From: Brevibacillus panacihumi W25
GTDB taxonomy: Bacteria > Bacillota > Bacilli > Brevibacillales > Brevibacillaceae
DNA length: 64,000 nucleotides
Assembly (NCBI RefSeq): GCF_000503775.1
Contig: NZ_KI629787.1
Location: forward strand, 25,870 to 89,869
Direction: 5' to 3'
The position numbers were made by a program, and so were the translations under genes. Below are positions 7,305 to 18,395 of this stretch, piece after piece. Every line of letters starts with the position of its first letter. Within the stretch, counting starts at the first letter, position 1. Under the pieces are notes generated by a model that saw only the letters and a list, made by a program, of their open reading frames with translations, was not told where the DNA came from and searched no databases.

Positions 7305-9389
7305 ATGCTGGCACTCATAAACCTGATCGCCTTTTTCCTCGTTCTTGCTTACGGGTTGTACCTGGCCGGTCACGTTGTGTACAGCCGTTATCTCTTCATC
7401 AAGCTGGGCAAAAAGCCGGATGTGAAGGACGACTTTGGTGCACGCATCAACCTGATGCTGGACAACGTCATCTTTCACAAAAAGCTGCTCAAGGACAAAA
7501 AGAGCGGCGTCATGCACGTGGTCATGTTTTACGGCTTTATCATTCTGCAGTTTGGCGCAATCGAGCTGATCATCAAAGGACTGTCCAAGGGTTTTGAGCT
7601 TCCTTTTGGCAGCGCTCACAAGTATTTCAGCCTGATGCAGGAAATCACCACCTTCCTGATCCTGGCTGCGGTCGGGTACGCTTTTTACCGCCGTTATATC
7701 GAAAAGCTGAAGCGCCTCAAGCGCGGCTTCAAATCCGGGATCGTGCTCCTCTTGATCTCCTCCCTGATGGCGACGGTGCTGCTGTCGCTTGCCTTCGAGC
7801 AGCTCTGGCTGGGCCATGAAGCATCCGGCTTCGCACCGATTTCTTCACTGCTTGCCGGTCTTTTTGCAGCCATCGGCGTCAGTGTTGGCGGGACCGCATC
7901 GGCAGCCCTGTTCTACATCTTCTGGTGGCTGCATCTGATCATCCTGCTTGGCTTTGCCGTCTACGTTCCGCAATCCAAGCACGCGCACTTGCTGTTCGCT
8001 CCGGTCAACGTCTGGTTCAAGAAGCTGGACCCGCCTGGAAAGCTGTCCAGCATCAACTTTGAGGACGAGACCCAGGAAGTATTTGGAGTCGGCAAGATCG
8101 AAGACTTTACGCAGACGCAATTGATCGACCTGTACGCCTGTGTGGAGTGCGGTCGTTGTACCAATATGTGTCCGGCTTCTGGAACCGGTAAAATGCTCTC
8201 CCCGATGGATCTGATCACCAAAATGCGCGATCACCTGACGGAAAAAGGAGCTGCTGTGACATCCCGTACGCCGTGGATGCCGAGCTTCGCCTTTTCGCAA
8301 ACCTCAGCCAACCAGATCGCAGTGCAGTCCTCCCAGGTGGCGGCTGCCGCAGAAGGCGCGACGGCTGACTTTTACGACAAAAATCTGATCGGAGATGTCA
8401 TCACGGAGCAGGAGCTGTGGGCTTGTACGACCTGCCGCAACTGTGAAGACCAATGCCCGGTCATGAATGAGCATGTAGACAAGATCATCGATATGCGCCG
8501 TTATCTGGTCATGACGGAAGGAAGCATGCCGGCAGAGGCACAGCGCGCGCTCAACAACATCGAGCGACAAGGCAACCCGTGGGGAATCAACCGCAAGGAC
8601 CGCCTGAAATGGATTGAAGGCTTGAACGGAGAGTACGAAGTGCCGACCGTGAAGCAGGCAGAGGAGTTCGAGTATCTGTTCTGGGTCGGAGCGATGGGTT
8701 CGTTTGATCTGCGCAGCCAAAAAATCTCCCAAGCATTCGTCAAGCTGATGCATGAAGCAGGTGTCAAATTTGCCATCTTGGGCACGGAGGAGAAAAACTC
8801 CGGGGATACCGCCCGCCGCATCGGGAATGAGTTCTTGTTCCAGCAGCTGGCGCAGGAAAATATCGCTTTGTTTGAAGCGTATGAAGTGAAGAAGATCGTC
8901 ACCTGCGATCCGCATGCCTACAATACCTTCAAAAACGAATATCCGGAATTTGGCCTGCAGGCGGAGGTGTACCACCACTCCGAGCTGTTGGCCCAGTGGG
9001 TCAAGGAAGGGCGCTTGAAGCCGACCAAAGAGGTAAAAGAACGCATCACCTACCACGACTCCTGTTACCTGGGACGCTACAATGAAATCTACGACAAGCC
9101 GCGCGTCATTCTGGAAGCTATTCCAGGGGTAGAGGTTGTCGAGATGAAGCGCAGCGGCTGCGACAGCATGTGCTGCGGCGCTGGCGGCGGCTTGATGTGG
9201 ATGGAGGAGCATGAGGGCACACGTGTCAACGTCGCGCGTACCGAGCAAGCGTTGGAAGTGAATCCGACGGCGATTGCCAGCGCCTGCCCGTATTGCCTGA
9301 CGATGATGAACGATGGCGTGAAAATGAAAGAGCAGGAAGAGCAAGTCAAGACACGCGATGTCGCCGAGATTTTGGCAGACGCGATCTGA
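7305..9389 (+). CDS. fadF: FadF-like (Fe-S)-binding oxidoreductase
   Basis: A 694-aa membrane-bound protein. The N-terminal ~250 residues hold several hydrophobic helices of the nitrate reductase gamma/DUF3390 kind. A ferredoxin-type region follows with CVECGRCTNMCP near residue 278 and CTTCRNCEDQCP near 374. Two heterodisulfide-reductase-like CCG blocks come last, including CCGAGGG near 622. In Bacillus the homologue YwjF/FadF belongs to the FadR regulon and is thought to pass electrons from acyl-CoA dehydrogenase/ETF to quinone. The ATG at 7305 follows AAAGGGGAG; the earlier TTG at 7272 lacks a ribosome site. The acyl-CoA dehydrogenases downstream fit this role. Confidence 0.85.
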   Translation: MLALINLIAFFLVLAYGLYLAGHVVYSRYLFIKLGKKPDVKDDFGARINLMLDNVIFHKKLLKDKKSGVMHVVMFYGFIILQFGAIELIIKGLSKGFELPFGSAHKYFSLMQEITTFLILAAVGYAFYRRYIEKLKRLKRGFKSGIVLLLISSLMATVLLSLAFEQLWLGHEASGFAPISSLLAGLFAAIGVSVGGTASAALFYIFWWLHLIILLGFAVYVPQSKHAHLLFAPVNVWFKKLDPPGKLSSINFEDETQEVFGVGKIEDFTQTQLIDLYACVECGRCTNMCPASGTGKMLSPMDLITKMRDHLTEKGAAVTSRTPWMPSFAFSQTSANQIAVQSSQVAAAAEGATADFYDKNLIGDVITEQELWACTTCRNCEDQCPVMNEHVDKIIDMRRYLVMTEGSMPAEAQRALNNIERQGNPWGINRKDRLKWIEGLNGEYEVPTVKQAEEFEYLFWVGAMGSFDLRSQKISQAFVKLMHEAGVKFAILGTEEKNSGDTARRIGNEFLFQQLAQENIALFEAYEVKKIVTCDPHAYNTFKNEYPEFGLQAEVYHHSELLAQWVKEGRLKPTKEVKERITYHDSCYLGRYNEIYDKPRVILEAIPGVEVVEMKRSGCDSMCCGAGGGLMWMEEHEGTRVNVARTEQALEVNPTAIASACPYCLTMMNDGVKMKEQEEQVKTRDVAEILADAI

Positions 9390-9408
9390 TCCTTCTCAGG
9401 TAGTTCTA

Positions 9409-9443
9409 GAAAAGTTGTGCTGCTGTTGTGGCACAACTTTTTC
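9409..9443 (+). terminator. Terminator after fadF
   Basis: AAAAGTTGTGC ... GCACAACTTTT forms an 11-bp stem followed by a T-rich tract. Confidence 0.85.
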
Positions 9444-9456
9444 TTTTCTAAATGCA

Positions 9457-9515
9457 TTGACTAATGCCACAACAGGGGGCAAAATGAAAAGAGATACAAA
9501 GTGAGCGACCGCTCA
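9457..9515 (+). promoter_or_regulatory. Promoter and operator of the acyl-CoA degradation operon
   Basis: TTGACT (9457) and CAAAAT (9480) are separated by 17 bp. The perfect palindrome-like 14-mer TGAGCGACCGCTCA follows at 9502-9515, just past the expected transcription start. It matches the site at 7180 closely and suits repression by the TetR-type regulator at 14204. Confidence 0.6.
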
Positions 9516-9588
9516 ATCATATGGAACGTATTGCCTTTTCAATGAACGATAGAGACGGATTAATTATGAAAAGGGAGGGGCCAGATCC

Positions 9589-10770
9589 ATGAACAAAACC
9601 GTGATTGCAGGAGCGGTACGCACCCCGTTTGGCAAATTCGGAGGTTCGTTGAAAGCGTTCTCTGCTGTTGACCTGGGAGCCGTGGCGATCAAGGCGGCAC
9701 TGGAACGCTCCGGTGTAGCGGGAGACCAAGTAGACGAGGTCATTATGGGAATGGTCGTACAGGCAGGAGCAGGACAGGTGCCTTCCCGCCAGGCAGCGCG
9801 AAAAGCAGGACTGCCCTGGGATGTCGCAAGCGAGACGATCAACAAGGTGTGCGCTTCCGGGATGCGCGCTGTCACGATGGGAGACCAGATTATCCGCGCG
9901 GGAGACGGCGAGATCATCGTAGCAGGCGGCATGGAGAGCATGAGCAATGCCCCGTATGCGCTGCCTGACGCCCGCTACGGCATGAGAATGGGAGATGCGA
10001 CCGTGCGGGACCTGATGATGTACGACGGTTTGACCTGCCCGTTCGATCAGGTGCCGATGGCCGTTCACGGCAGCAATGTGGCGGAAGAGTACGGCATTAC
10101 GCGCGAGGCGCAGGACCGCTGGGCCTTGCGAAGCCAGGAGCGCGCTGCCAAATCGATCCAGAACGGACTTTTTGCAGAAGAGATCACGCCCGTCAGCATC
10201 CCGCAGCGCAAGGGAGACCCGATCCTCGTCACGCAAGACGAAGGGCCGCGCCCCGATACGACGTTGGAGGGTCTTGCCAAGCTGCCTCCAGTCTACAAAA
10301 AGGACGGCACCATTACCGCAGGGAATGCCCCGGGGATCAACGATGGCGCGGCAGCAATGGTTTTAATGTCCGACGCCAAAGCGAAGGAGCTGGGCATCCA
10401 ACCGCTGGCGACCATCCTTGGTCACGCGCAGGTCGGAGCAGAAGCGCCTTATATCGCGACGACGCCAGGCCTGGCAATACTCAAGCTGTTGAAAAAGACT
10501 GGGGTCGCACTGGATGAGATCGACCTCTTTGAAGTGAACGAAGCGTTTGCAGCGGTCACGCTGACCAGCGGCAATATCGTGGGCTGGGACGAAGAGAAAG
10601 TCAATGTAAATGGCGGAGCGATCGCGCTCGGTCACCCGATCGGTGCGAGTGGAGCGCGGATTATCATGCATCTCGCCTACGAATTGAAAAGACGGGGCGG
10701 CGGTTTGGGCATCGCAGCCATTTGCAGTGGAGCAGCACAAGGTGACGCCGTATTGATCAAAGTCGACTAG
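9589..10770 (+). CDS. Acetyl-CoA C-acyltransferase (thiolase)
   Basis: A 393-aa thiolase that cleaves 3-ketoacyl-CoA, or condenses two acetyl-CoA. The acyl-accepting Cys is in VCASGMRAV near residue 88, the catalytic His in [16 protein letters not shown], and the second Cys in [12 protein letters not shown] near the C-terminus. It is the first gene of a compact set (thiolase, 3-hydroxyacyl-CoA dehydrogenase, two acyl-CoA dehydrogenases) that resembles the mmg or fad clusters of Bacilli. GGGAGGGG precedes the ATG. Chain-length preference cannot be decided; MmgA-like and FadA-like roles are both possible. Confidence 0.92.
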   Translation: MNKTVIAGAVRTPFGKFGGSLKAFSAVDLGAVAIKAALERSGVAGDQVDEVIMGMVVQAGAGQVPSRQAARKAGLPWDVASETINKVCASGMRAVTMGDQIIRAGDGEIIVAGGMESMSNAPYALPDARYGMRMGDATVRDLMMYDGLTCPFDQVPMAVHGSNVAEEYGITREAQDRWALRSQERAAKSIQNGLFAEEITPVSIPQRKGDPILVTQDEGPRPDTTLEGLAKLPPVYKKDGTITAGNAPGINDGAAAMVLMSDAKAKELGIQPLATILGHAQVGAEAPYIATTPGLAILKLLKKTGVALDEIDLFEVNEAFAAVTLTSGNIVGWDEEKVNVNGGAIALGHPIGASGARIIMHLAYELKRRGGGLGIAAICSGAAQGDAVLIKVD

Positions 10771-10783
10771 GAGGCTTTTTACC

Positions 10784-11635
10784 ATGAATGTACAAACCAT
10801 GATGGTCATTGGGGCCGGACAGATGGGCAGCGGGATAGCGCAAGTAGCGGCGCAGGCCGGACTTCGCGTCTACCTCAACGATATTCGCCAGGAATTTGTG
10901 GATCGCGGCTTGGCTGGGATTGCCAAAAACCTGTCGCGCAACGTGGAAAAGGGTCGCATGACAGAAGCGGACAAGGAAGCCATATTGGCTCGCCTCGTGC
11001 CATCGACAGATCTGGCAGATGCCAAGGATGCGGATTTCGTCGTCGAAGCAGCGACCGAGAACATGAAAATCAAGTCGGAGATTTTTGTCCGTCTGGACGA
11101 GATCTGCCCGCCGCATACCGTCCTGGCGAGCAACACCTCCTCTCTGCCGATCACCGAGATCGCGGCGGTCACCAAACGTCCTGAAAAAGTAATCGGGATG
11201 CATTTTATGAATCCCGTTCCTGTGATGAAGCTGGTCGAGATCATCCGCGGACTGCAAACCAGTGACGAGGTGTACCAATTGACCGAGGACTTGTCCAAGC
11301 AGATGGAAAAGGTTCCGGTCAGCGTCAATGACTTCCCTGGATTTGTCTCCAATCGGGTTCTGATGCCGATGATCAACGAAGCCATCTACTGTGTATACGA
11401 AGGCGTAGCCACTCCGGAGGCCATCGACGAAGTGATGAAGCTGGGGATGAATCACCCGATGGGACCAATCAAACTGGCTGATTTTATCGGACTTGATACC
11501 TGCCTGGCCATCATGGAAGTGCTGTACGAGGGCTTCGGTGATTCCAAGTATCGTCCGTGTCCTCTCTTGCGCAAATACGTCAAGGCAGGATGGCTGGGCA
11601 AAAAATCCGGTCGGGGTTTCTACGAGTACAACTGA
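10784..11635 (+). CDS. 3-hydroxybutyryl-CoA dehydrogenase
   Basis: A 283-aa NAD-dependent enzyme that interconverts 3-hydroxyacyl-CoA and acetoacetyl/3-ketoacyl-CoA. The Rossmann motif is GAGQMGSG at residues 8-15, and HFMNPVPVM carries the catalytic His region near 140. The length fits the Hbd/MmgB family. It starts 13 bp after the thiolase stop with TAGGAGG overlapping that stop, so the two are cotranscribed. Confidence 0.93.
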   Translation: MNVQTMMVIGAGQMGSGIAQVAAQAGLRVYLNDIRQEFVDRGLAGIAKNLSRNVEKGRMTEADKEAILARLVPSTDLADAKDADFVVEAATENMKIKSEIFVRLDEICPPHTVLASNTSSLPITEIAAVTKRPEKVIGMHFMNPVPVMKLVEIIRGLQTSDEVYQLTEDLSKQMEKVPVSVNDFPGFVSNRVLMPMINEAIYCVYEGVATPEAIDEVMKLGMNHPMGPIKLADFIGLDTCLAIMEVLYEGFGDSKYRPCPLLRKYVKAGWLGKKSGRGFYEYN

Positions 11636-11664
11636 TGAGATGATGGCAGAAAGGTAGGACTACG

Positions 11665-12807
11665 ATGGATTTTCATTTCAACGAAGAGCAGCACATGATG
11701 CGTCGCATGGTTCGTGACTTTGCCGAGAAGGAGATCGCTCCTTTTATCCCGGTGATGGAAGAGACCGAACAGTTTCCGCGCCACATCGTGAAGAAGATGG
11801 GCGAAATGGGGCTGATGGGAATCCCCGTACCTGAAGAGTGGGGCGGTGTCGGAGCTGATTTCGTTTCCTATATTCTGGCGATCAACGAGATTTCCAAGGT
11901 GAGTGCCACGCTGGGGGTCATCCTATCCGTGCATACCTCGGTAGGGACCAACCCGATCCTCTACTTCGGGACAGAGGAGCAGAAGCAGGCCTACGTGGCC
12001 AAGCTGGCAACAGGCGAATTCCTGGGCGCGTTTGCTCTGACAGAGCCGCATGCGGGCTCGGATGCAAGCAGTATCCGTACTACAGCGGTACGTAAAGACG
12101 ATGCCTATGTCCTCAATGGCAACAAGGTGTTTATTACCAACGGCGGAGAAGCAGATACGTATATCGCGTTTGCTGTCACCGATCAGGGAAAAGGGGCGAA
12201 AGGAATCTCCGCCTTTATCGTCGAGAAGGATACACCCGGATTGGTCGTTGGCAAAAAGGAAAAGAAAATGGGGCTGCATGGCTCCAATACGACGGAATTG
12301 ATTTTCGACAATGCGATCGTCCCGACGGCTAATCTGCTGGGGCAAGAAGGAGAAGGCTTTACGATTGCGATGGCCAATTTGGACAAAGGCCGCATCGGCA
12401 TCGCCGCACAGGCGCTGGGAATTGCCGAGGCTGCCCTCCAGTACGCTACGGATTATGCTCGCGAGCGCAAACAATTCGGCCAACCGATCGGCAAGATTCA
12501 GGCAGTCGGCTTCAAGCTGGCGGATATGGCGACCAAGGTGGAGGCGGCTCGGCTCCTGGTATATCGTGCGGCATGGCTGTGCAGCCAAGGCCTTCCCTGC
12601 ACCAAAGAAGCGTCGATGGCGAAGCTGTTTGCCTCCGATGCCGCGATGAAGCTGGCGACAGAAGCGGTGCAGATTTTCGGTGGATACGGCTATACCCGGG
12701 AGTATCCGGTAGAACGCCTTTTCCGCGATGCCAAGATCACGCAGATTTACGAAGGAACCAATGAAATCCAACACCTCGTCATCACCAAGCAGTTGCTTGC
12801 TGAATAA
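11665..12807 (+). CDS. Acyl-CoA dehydrogenase 1
   Basis: A 380-aa FAD enzyme that introduces the alpha-beta double bond of acyl-CoA. The family signatures ALTEPHAGSDA near 126 and [34 protein letters not shown] at the C-terminus are present; the latter includes the catalytic Glu of YEGTNE. It starts 29 bp after the hydroxyacyl-CoA dehydrogenase gene and passes electrons to ETF. It is 60-70% alike by eye to the next gene, suggesting a tandem duplication with different substrate (short or branched chain). Confidence 0.93.
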   Translation: MDFHFNEEQHMMRRMVRDFAEKEIAPFIPVMEETEQFPRHIVKKMGEMGLMGIPVPEEWGGVGADFVSYILAINEISKVSATLGVILSVHTSVGTNPILYFGTEEQKQAYVAKLATGEFLGAFALTEPHAGSDASSIRTTAVRKDDAYVLNGNKVFITNGGEADTYIAFAVTDQGKGAKGISAFIVEKDTPGLVVGKKEKKMGLHGSNTTELIFDNAIVPTANLLGQEGEGFTIAMANLDKGRIGIAAQALGIAEAALQYATDYARERKQFGQPIGKIQAVGFKLADMATKVEAARLLVYRAAWLCSQGLPCTKEASMAKLFASDAAMKLATEAVQIFGGYGYTREYPVERLFRDAKITQIYEGTNEIQHLVITKQLLAE

Positions 12808-12880
12808 TACGCCCTGACCCGTTGCAGAAACTCTGACGTCGATCGGGCCAATAGACACGCCAAATGGGGGAGTGATAGAG

Positions 12881-14023
12881 ATGAATTTTCATTTGACTGA
12901 AGAACAAGAGATGCTGCGCAAAATGATTCGTGATTTCGCTGAGAACCAGGTAGCGCCGACTGCGGCAGAGCGGGATGAGGAAGAGCGCTTTGACCGCTCC
13001 ATCTTTGAACAGATGGCGGAGCTTGGTCTGACAGGGATTCCTTGGCCTGAAGAGTACGGCGGTGCCGGAGCTGACTACCTCAGTTATGTGATTGCGGTCG
13101 AAGAGCTCTCCCGCGTGGATGCATCCATCGGCGTGACGTTGTCGGCGCATGTATCGCTGGCAGGCTGGCCGCTCTACAAGTTCGGCACCGAGGAGCAGAA
13201 GCAGAAGTTCTTGCGCCCTATGGCAGAAGGCAAGAAAATGGGCGCTTACTGTTTGACCGAGCCGGGCTCCGGTTCTGACTCGGCCGGAATGCGGACGACA
13301 GCGGTGCGCGACGGGGATCACTATATATTGAACGGCAGCAAAATTTTCATCACCAATGCCGGCGAGGCGGAAATCTACATCGTCTTTGCCGTCACCGAAC
13401 CAGAGAAGAAGCACAAAGGCATCACCGCGTTTATTGTAGAGAAAGGCATGGACGGCTTTACGATGGGCAAAAAGGAGAAGAAACTGGGTATTCGCTCCTC
13501 GCTTACGTTGGCTGTCAATTTCGAAGATGTCCGTGTACCGGTAGAAAACCGGCTGGGCGAAGAAGGGGAAGGCTTCAAAATTGCGATGATGACCCTCGAT
13601 GGCGGCCGCAACGGGATCGCCGCCCAAGCGCTGGGTATCGCGCAGGGAGCTTTCGAGCATGCATTGGCCTATGCCAAAGAGCGCAACCAGTTCGGCAAGC
13701 CGATCGCGTCCCTGCAAGCCATTCAGTTCAAGCTGGCGGATATGGTAACCAAGATCGAAGCAGCACGTTTGCTCACGTACCAGGCTGCTTGGCTGGAGGA
13801 TCAGGGCTTGCCGTACGGAAAAGCTTCCGCGATGTCCAAGGTATTCGCTGGAGACATCGCGATGGAAGTGACGACCGAGGCGGTGCAGGTATTCGGCGGC
13901 TACGGCTATACCCGCGAGTATCCGGTGGAGCGCTTCATGCGCGATGCGAAAATCACGCAGATCTATGAAGGAACCAATGAGATCCAGCGCGTGGTGATCA
14001 GCAATTTCTTGTTGAAAGAATAG
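12881..14023 (+). CDS. Acyl-CoA dehydrogenase 2
   Basis: A 380-aa paralogue of the preceding gene with the same signatures ([46 protein letters not shown]). ATG 12881 is 8-10 bp after GGGGGAG; a GTG three codons earlier lies inside the ribosome-site spacing and is rejected. It is likely specific for short- or branched-chain acyl-CoA, since the operon leads to IcmF, but the sequence alone does not settle this. Confidence 0.93.
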   Translation: MNFHLTEEQEMLRKMIRDFAENQVAPTAAERDEEERFDRSIFEQMAELGLTGIPWPEEYGGAGADYLSYVIAVEELSRVDASIGVTLSAHVSLAGWPLYKFGTEEQKQKFLRPMAEGKKMGAYCLTEPGSGSDSAGMRTTAVRDGDHYILNGSKIFITNAGEAEIYIVFAVTEPEKKHKGITAFIVEKGMDGFTMGKKEKKLGIRSSLTLAVNFEDVRVPVENRLGEEGEGFKIAMMTLDGGRNGIAAQALGIAQGAFEHALAYAKERNQFGKPIASLQAIQFKLADMVTKIEAARLLTYQAAWLEDQGLPYGKASAMSKVFAGDIAMEVTTEAVQVFGGYGYTREYPVERFMRDAKITQIYEGTNEIQRVVISNFLLKE

Positions 14024-14028
14024 GCGGA

Positions 14029-14063
14029 AGCTCCCTTGCCAGACAGAGGGACCCCTTTTTAGA
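14029..14063 (+). terminator. Possible weak terminator after acyl-CoA dehydrogenase 2
   Basis: TCCCT and AGGGA form a short stem, followed by CCCCTTTTT. It is weak, and some readthrough into the TetR gene is likely. Confidence 0.4.
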
Positions 14064-14079
14064 AATGGAAAAGAAAGAT

Positions 14080-14178
14080 TTGGCTTCCTTTGTCCAACTC
14101 GCGTATAATAGTGGCGAAGTGTGATAAAGGCAGCGTTTTGTCTCTTTCTTTTCCATATTTTGCCTGACCAAACGCTCA
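14080..14178 (+). promoter_or_regulatory. Promoter and operator of the tetR-icmF operon
   Basis: TTGGCT (14080) and TATAAT (14104) are 18 bp apart. The leader contains TGACCAAACGCTCA at 14165-14178, of the same TGA-N8-TCA form as the other operator-like sites. This suggests autoregulation by the TetR protein. Confidence 0.6.
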
Positions 14179-14203
14179 GTCAGTTTGAAAGGTGGTTTCT
14201 TTT

Positions 14204-14839
14204 GTGTCTGATAAACGAAGAACAATTCCGTCTCTGGTAAAGGATCCAAAGCTCATTGAAAAACGGCGCGAACAAATCGTCGAAGCGGCTGTCGAGCTTT
14301 TTATTCATAAGGGTTTTCATAAAACGACGACGAGGGAGATTGCCCGTGCATCGGGATTTAGCATCGGAACCTTGTACGAATATATTGAATCGAAGGAAGA
14401 CGTGCTGTACCTGGTTTGCGATGCCATTCACGCAGAGATGGAGGGCCGTCTGCGCGAAGCGATCAATTTTAACGGCACCGGTCTGTCCATTATGAAGCTG
14501 GCTTTGAAAAGCCTGATTCGCGTAATGGATCAGATGAGCGACCGTGTCTTGCTGATCTATCAGGAGTCCAAGTCGCTGCCGAAAGAGACCCTGCGCTATG
14601 TGTTGAGCCGCGAAGAGGAGATTGCGCAGATTTTCGTGGAGATTTTGCGAAAAGGAATCGCCGACGGCTCGATCAACATCGACGAAAAGCATGTCAAGCT
14701 GATGGCCGACAACATCATGGTTCTTGCTGAAATGTGGGTATTCCGCCGTTGGGCCTTGCACAAGCACTATACATTAGAGGAATTTACGGAGAAGCAGATT
14801 GCACTGTTGCTTCGTGAAATCAGCGTCTCCGAAAAATAA
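14204..14839 (+). CDS. TetR/AcrR family regulator (FadR-like)
   Basis: A 211-aa repressor. The N-terminal helix-turn-helix spans about residues 17-63 (REQIVEAAVELFIHKGF...IGTLYEYIESKEDVLY) and is followed by an all-helical ligand domain. The GTG at 14204 is 8 bp after GAAAGGTGG; an in-frame GTG at 14192 overlaps that ribosome site. Similar regulators of Bacilli and related genera sense long-chain acyl-CoA. Four related operator-like sites (7180, 7224, 9502, 14165) surround the acyl-CoA genes of this region. It is cotranscribed with icmF, 21 bp apart. Regulon and ligand are inferred. Confidence 0.85.
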   Translation: MSDKRRTIPSLVKDPKLIEKRREQIVEAAVELFIHKGFHKTTTREIARASGFSIGTLYEYIESKEDVLYLVCDAIHAEMEGRLREAINFNGTGLSIMKLALKSLIRVMDQMSDRVLLIYQESKSLPKETLRYVLSREEEIAQIFVEILRKGIADGSINIDEKHVKLMADNIMVLAEMWVFRRWALHKHYTLEEFTEKQIALLLREISVSEK

Positions 14840-14860
14840 CCTATCGGGGAGAGTGGAACG

Positions 14861-17800
14861 ATGGAAACAGAAGTGTATCGTCCGCACAACAAGGTACGCT
14901 TCGTGACAGCAGCCAGTTTGTATGACGGTCACGATGCCTCGATCAACATCATGCGCCGCATTTTGCAATCATCGGGAGTGGAAGTCATTCACCTGGGCCA
15001 CAACCGCTCCGTTGACGATATTGTAACGGCCGCCATACAGGAGGATGTGCAAGGGATTGCAATCAGCTCCTATCAGGGCGGCCATGTGGAGTATTTTAAA
15101 TACATCATTGATTTGTTGAAGGAGCGCGGGGCTGAACATATCCGCGTCTTTGGCGGAGGCGGAGGCGTCATCGTTCCGCGCGAGATCCGCGAGTTGGAGG
15201 AGTACGGTGTCTGCAGACTCTATTCGCCGGATGAAGGGCGCAAGCTGGGTCTGCAAGGCATGATCAACGATATGATCCGCAAGTCTGATTTTCCTACGGT
15301 GAAACAGATCGAGCAGGAAGTAGCAGCATTGCGGGAGCAAAATCATCAGGCGATCGCCAGGCTGATTTCTGTAGCGGAGTACGCTGTGGAAAAGCCGGAA
15401 TGGCAGGATTCTGTGCTGCAGGCCATACCGGAGCCAGAGACGGTCGTACCGGTGCTGGGCATAACGGGGACAGGGGGAGCGGGAAAAAGCTCTCTGACTG
15501 ACGAGTTGGTCCGCCGTTTTATCCGTACCTATGAGGACAAAACGGTAGCCATTCTCTCTGTCGACCCTTCCAAACAAAAATCGGGCGGAGCTCTCTTGGG
15601 AGACCGCATCCGCATGAATGCCAACAACACCCCGCGCGTCTACATGCGCAGTCTGGCTACGCGCAAATCAGGCTCGGAGCTGTCGGCTGCCGTCAAGGAT
15701 GCCATTCGTGTTGCCCGTGCGGCTCAATTTGATCTGATCATCGTCGAGACGAGCGGGATCGGACAGGGAGATGCGCAGGTCACCGAGGTGTGCGATGTCT
15801 CCATGTACGTCATGACCAGCGAGTTCGGGGCTCCGTCCCAATTAGAGAAAATCGACATGCTGGACTTTGCCGATCTGATCGCAATCAACAAGTTTGAGCG
15901 CAAAGGCTCGGAGGACGCGCTGCGCGAAGTGCGCAAGCAGTACCGTCGCAACCACGAGATGTTTGATGTGCCAGACGAAAAGATGCCGGTATACGGAACG
16001 ATAGCCAGCCAGTTCAACGATCCGGGAACCAATGTCCTGTTTGCCGCGCTGATGCGCAAGATCGTGGAAAAAACGGGTGTTGCGTGGAAGGTTGACCATT
16101 TGGACCCGACACCGGTCAAGATTCATAAAACTTCGTTAATTCCGGTAGAGCGCATCCATTACTTGCAGGAAATCGCCAATACGGTGCGCCAATACCGCGT
16201 CTATACGGATGAGCAGTCCGCGATTGCCAGAAAGCTGTTCCAATTGCACGGCGCGAAAGAAACCGTCTTGGCGTCAGGTGACGAGACGGCACAGGATGTA
16301 GCGGCAGTGCTGGATAAACAAATTGCCCTGTTTGAAGCCAAGCTGCATCCGGAGTGCAAGAACATTCTGGAGAAGTGGCCCAAACTGAAAGAAGCGTACC
16401 GCCAAGACCAGTTTGTGACCAAAATCCGCGACAAGGAGATCGTGACCAAGCTTTTCACCGAGTCGCTCTCCGGCACCCGGATTTCCAAGGTATCGCTGCC
16501 GGATTTCGAGGATTGGGGCGAGATCCTCAAGTGGTCGCTGAAAGAAAACGTGCCAGGCGAGTTTCCGTATACGGCAGGCGTGTTCCCATTCAAGCGGGAG
16601 GGCGAGGATCCCAAACGGCAATTTGCCGGGGAAGGGACGCCAGAGCGCACTAATAGACGTTTTCACTTCCTCTCGCAAAATGACGAGGCGAAGCGCCTGA
16701 GTACCGCGTTTGACTCCGTTACGCTGTACGGTGAAGACCCGGATTATCGACCAGATATCTACGGCAAGATCGGAACCAGCGGCGTCAGCATCTGCACGCT
16801 GGACGACATGAAAAAGCTGTATGCAGGCTTTGACCTGTGTGCGCCGAGCACGTCTGTATCCATGACGATCAATGGACCAGCGCCGATGATTCTGGCGATG
16901 TTCATGAATACTGCGATCGAGCAGCAGATCGAAGCGTTCGTCCAGCGCGAGGGACGCCAGCCGGATGAGCAGGAAAAAGAAAAGATCAAAGCCTATACGC
17001 TCTCTACGGTGCGCGGTACGGTGCAGGCAGACATTCTCAAGGAAGACCAGGGACAGAACACCTGCATCTTCTCCACGGAGTTTGCTCTGCGGATGATGGG
17101 CGATATTCAGCAGTATTTTATTGATCACAAGGTGCGCAACTACTACTCGGTATCCATTTCCGGCTACCACATCGCGGAGGCAGGGGCCAATCCGATCACG
17201 CAGCTTGCGTTCACCCTCGCCAACGGCTTCACCTATGTAGAGTACTACCTGAGCCGCGGCATGCATATCGACGATTTTGCGCCTAATCTGAGCTTCTTTT
17301 TCTCCAACGGACTGGACCCTGAGTATACCGTCATCGGGCGGGTAGCGCGGCGGATCTGGGCGACTGTGATGAAAAATCGCTACGGTGGCAATGATCGCAG
17401 CCAGAAGCTGAAATACCACATCCAGACCTCGGGCCGCTCCCTGCATGCCCAGGAGATGGACTTCAACGATATTCGCACCACCCTGCAGGCGCTGGTCGCG
17501 ATCTATGACAACTGCAATTCGCTGCACACCAATGCCTATGATGAAGCTATTACGACTCCGACGGAAAATTCCGTACGCCGGGCGATGGCGATCCAGATGA
17601 TCATCAACAAGGAAATGGGTCTGGCGAAAAACGAAAATCCGCTGCAAGGGGCCTTTATCATCGAAGAATTGACCGATCTGGTAGAAGAAGCGGTGATGCA
17701 GGAGTTTGAGCGCCTCAGCAATCGCGGCGGCGTGCTGGGTGCGATGGAGACGCAGTACCAGCGCGGCAAAATCCAGGATGAATCGATGTACTACGAAATG

Positions 17801-18112
17801 AAAAAGCATACGGGAGAGCTGCCGATCATCGGTGTCAATACCTTCCTCAACCCGAACGCCTCGGAGGAAGATTACGAGATCGAGCTGGCGCGGGCGACGA
17901 CGGAGGAAAAAGAACAGCAGATCGCCAATCTGCGTGCCTTCCAGGAGCGCAACCGCGACGCGGCTCCTGCGGCATTGAGCCGTCTGCAGGAGGTGGCGAT
18001 GGCGGGAGGCAATATCTTCGCCGAGCTGATGGAGACGGTAAAAGTCGCATCTCTCGGACAAATCAGTGCAGCCCTGTATGAAGTCGGGGGACAGTATCGC
18101 AGAAATATGTAG
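14861..18112 (+). CDS. icmF: Fused isobutyryl-CoA mutase IcmF
   Basis: A 1,083-aa adenosylcobalamin enzyme that interconverts isobutyryl-CoA and n-butyryl-CoA (some members also isovaleryl/pivalyl-CoA). Order of domains: B12-binding at 1-140 with the DGHDAS motif; a MeaB-type GTPase chaperone at about 195-420 with Walker [10 protein letters not shown] near 205 and the base motif NKFE; then the substrate-binding TIM-barrel mutase at about 550-1083. The length is typical of IcmF. It links branched-chain and straight-chain acyl-CoA pools and so fits the upstream beta-oxidation set. AGGAGG-like GGGGAG precedes the ATG. Confidence 0.95.
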   Translation: METEVYRPHNKVRFVTAASLYDGHDASINIMRRILQSSGVEVIHLGHNRSVDDIVTAAIQEDVQGIAISSYQGGHVEYFKYIIDLLKERGAEHIRVFGGGGGVIVPREIRELEEYGVCRLYSPDEGRKLGLQGMINDMIRKSDFPTVKQIEQEVAALREQNHQAIARLISVAEYAVEKPEWQDSVLQAIPEPETVVPVLGITGTGGAGKSSLTDELVRRFIRTYEDKTVAILSVDPSKQKSGGALLGDRIRMNANNTPRVYMRSLATRKSGSELSAAVKDAIRVARAAQFDLIIVETSGIGQGDAQVTEVCDVSMYVMTSEFGAPSQLEKIDMLDFADLIAINKFERKGSEDALREVRKQYRRNHEMFDVPDEKMPVYGTIASQFNDPGTNVLFAALMRKIVEKTGVAWKVDHLDPTPVKIHKTSLIPVERIHYLQEIANTVRQYRVYTDEQSAIARKLFQLHGAKETVLASGDETAQDVAAVLDKQIALFEAKLHPECKNILEKWPKLKEAYRQDQFVTKIRDKEIVTKLFTESLSGTRISKVSLPDFEDWGEILKWSLKENVPGEFPYTAGVFPFKREGEDPKRQFAGEGTPERTNRRFHFLSQNDEAKRLSTAFDSVTLYGEDPDYRPDIYGKIGTSGVSICTLDDMKKLYAGFDLCAPSTSVSMTINGPAPMILAMFMNTAIEQQIEAFVQREGRQPDEQEKEKIKAYTLSTVRGTVQADILKEDQGQNTCIFSTEFALRMMGDIQQYFIDHKVRNYYSVSISGYHIAEAGANPITQLAFTLANGFTYVEYYLSRGMHIDDFAPNLSFFFSNGLDPEYTVIGRVARRIWATVMKNRYGGNDRSQKLKYHIQTSGRSLHAQEMDFNDIRTTLQALVAIYDNCNSLHTNAYDEAITTPTENSVRRAMAIQMIINKEMGLAKNENPLQGAFIIEELTDLVEEAVMQEFERLSNRGGVLGAMETQYQRGKIQDESMYYEMKKHTGELPIIGVNTFLNPNASEEDYEIELARATTEEKEQQIANLRAFQERNRDAAPAALSRLQEVAMAGGNIFAELMETVKVASLGQISAALYEVGGQYRRNM

Positions 18113-18150
18113 CGTTTCCCAGGGGGACGACTCAGCTTTTCAATCGACAC

Positions 18151-18197
18151 AAGTGACCGCCGGAGCTAGGAACTCACAGGGCGGTCACTTCTTTTTC
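18151..18197 (+). terminator. Terminator after icmF
   Basis: AAGTGACCGC and GCGGTCACTT form a perfect 10-bp stem with a long loop, followed by CTTTTTC. Confidence 0.8.
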
Positions 18198-18227
18198 AGT
18201 CAATCGCTTCTCCCTTGTTTGAAAGCC

Positions 18228-18283
18228 TTGCATTTTCGTCTAAAATAAGGAATACTGTATGATAGCCTTCTTATCGATAAGGC
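18228..18283 (+). promoter_or_regulatory. Weak candidate promoter and palindrome upstream of rpoE
   Basis: TTGCAT-N17-AATACT, with an alternative -10 TATGAT at 18258. It is followed by the 12-bp palindrome CTTATCGATAAG nested in GCCTT...AAGGC (18265-18283). The rpoE leader then runs to 18395 with no further feature seen. Confidence 0.35.
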
Positions 18284-18395
18284 GATGAAAAAGGCAGCAT
18301 CATCTAACGAAAATGCTTATAGACAGCCCTCGTCGCCAAACGATGGGGACTGATTGGAAGTCAAGTTTTGTATAGGAAAGAAAGGACGTGCCCGA

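Noticed and set aside
16274-18061. Long minus-strand open frame opposite icmF
   Set aside because: Opposite-strand shadow of a clear coding gene; no domain pattern, composition of reversed codons.
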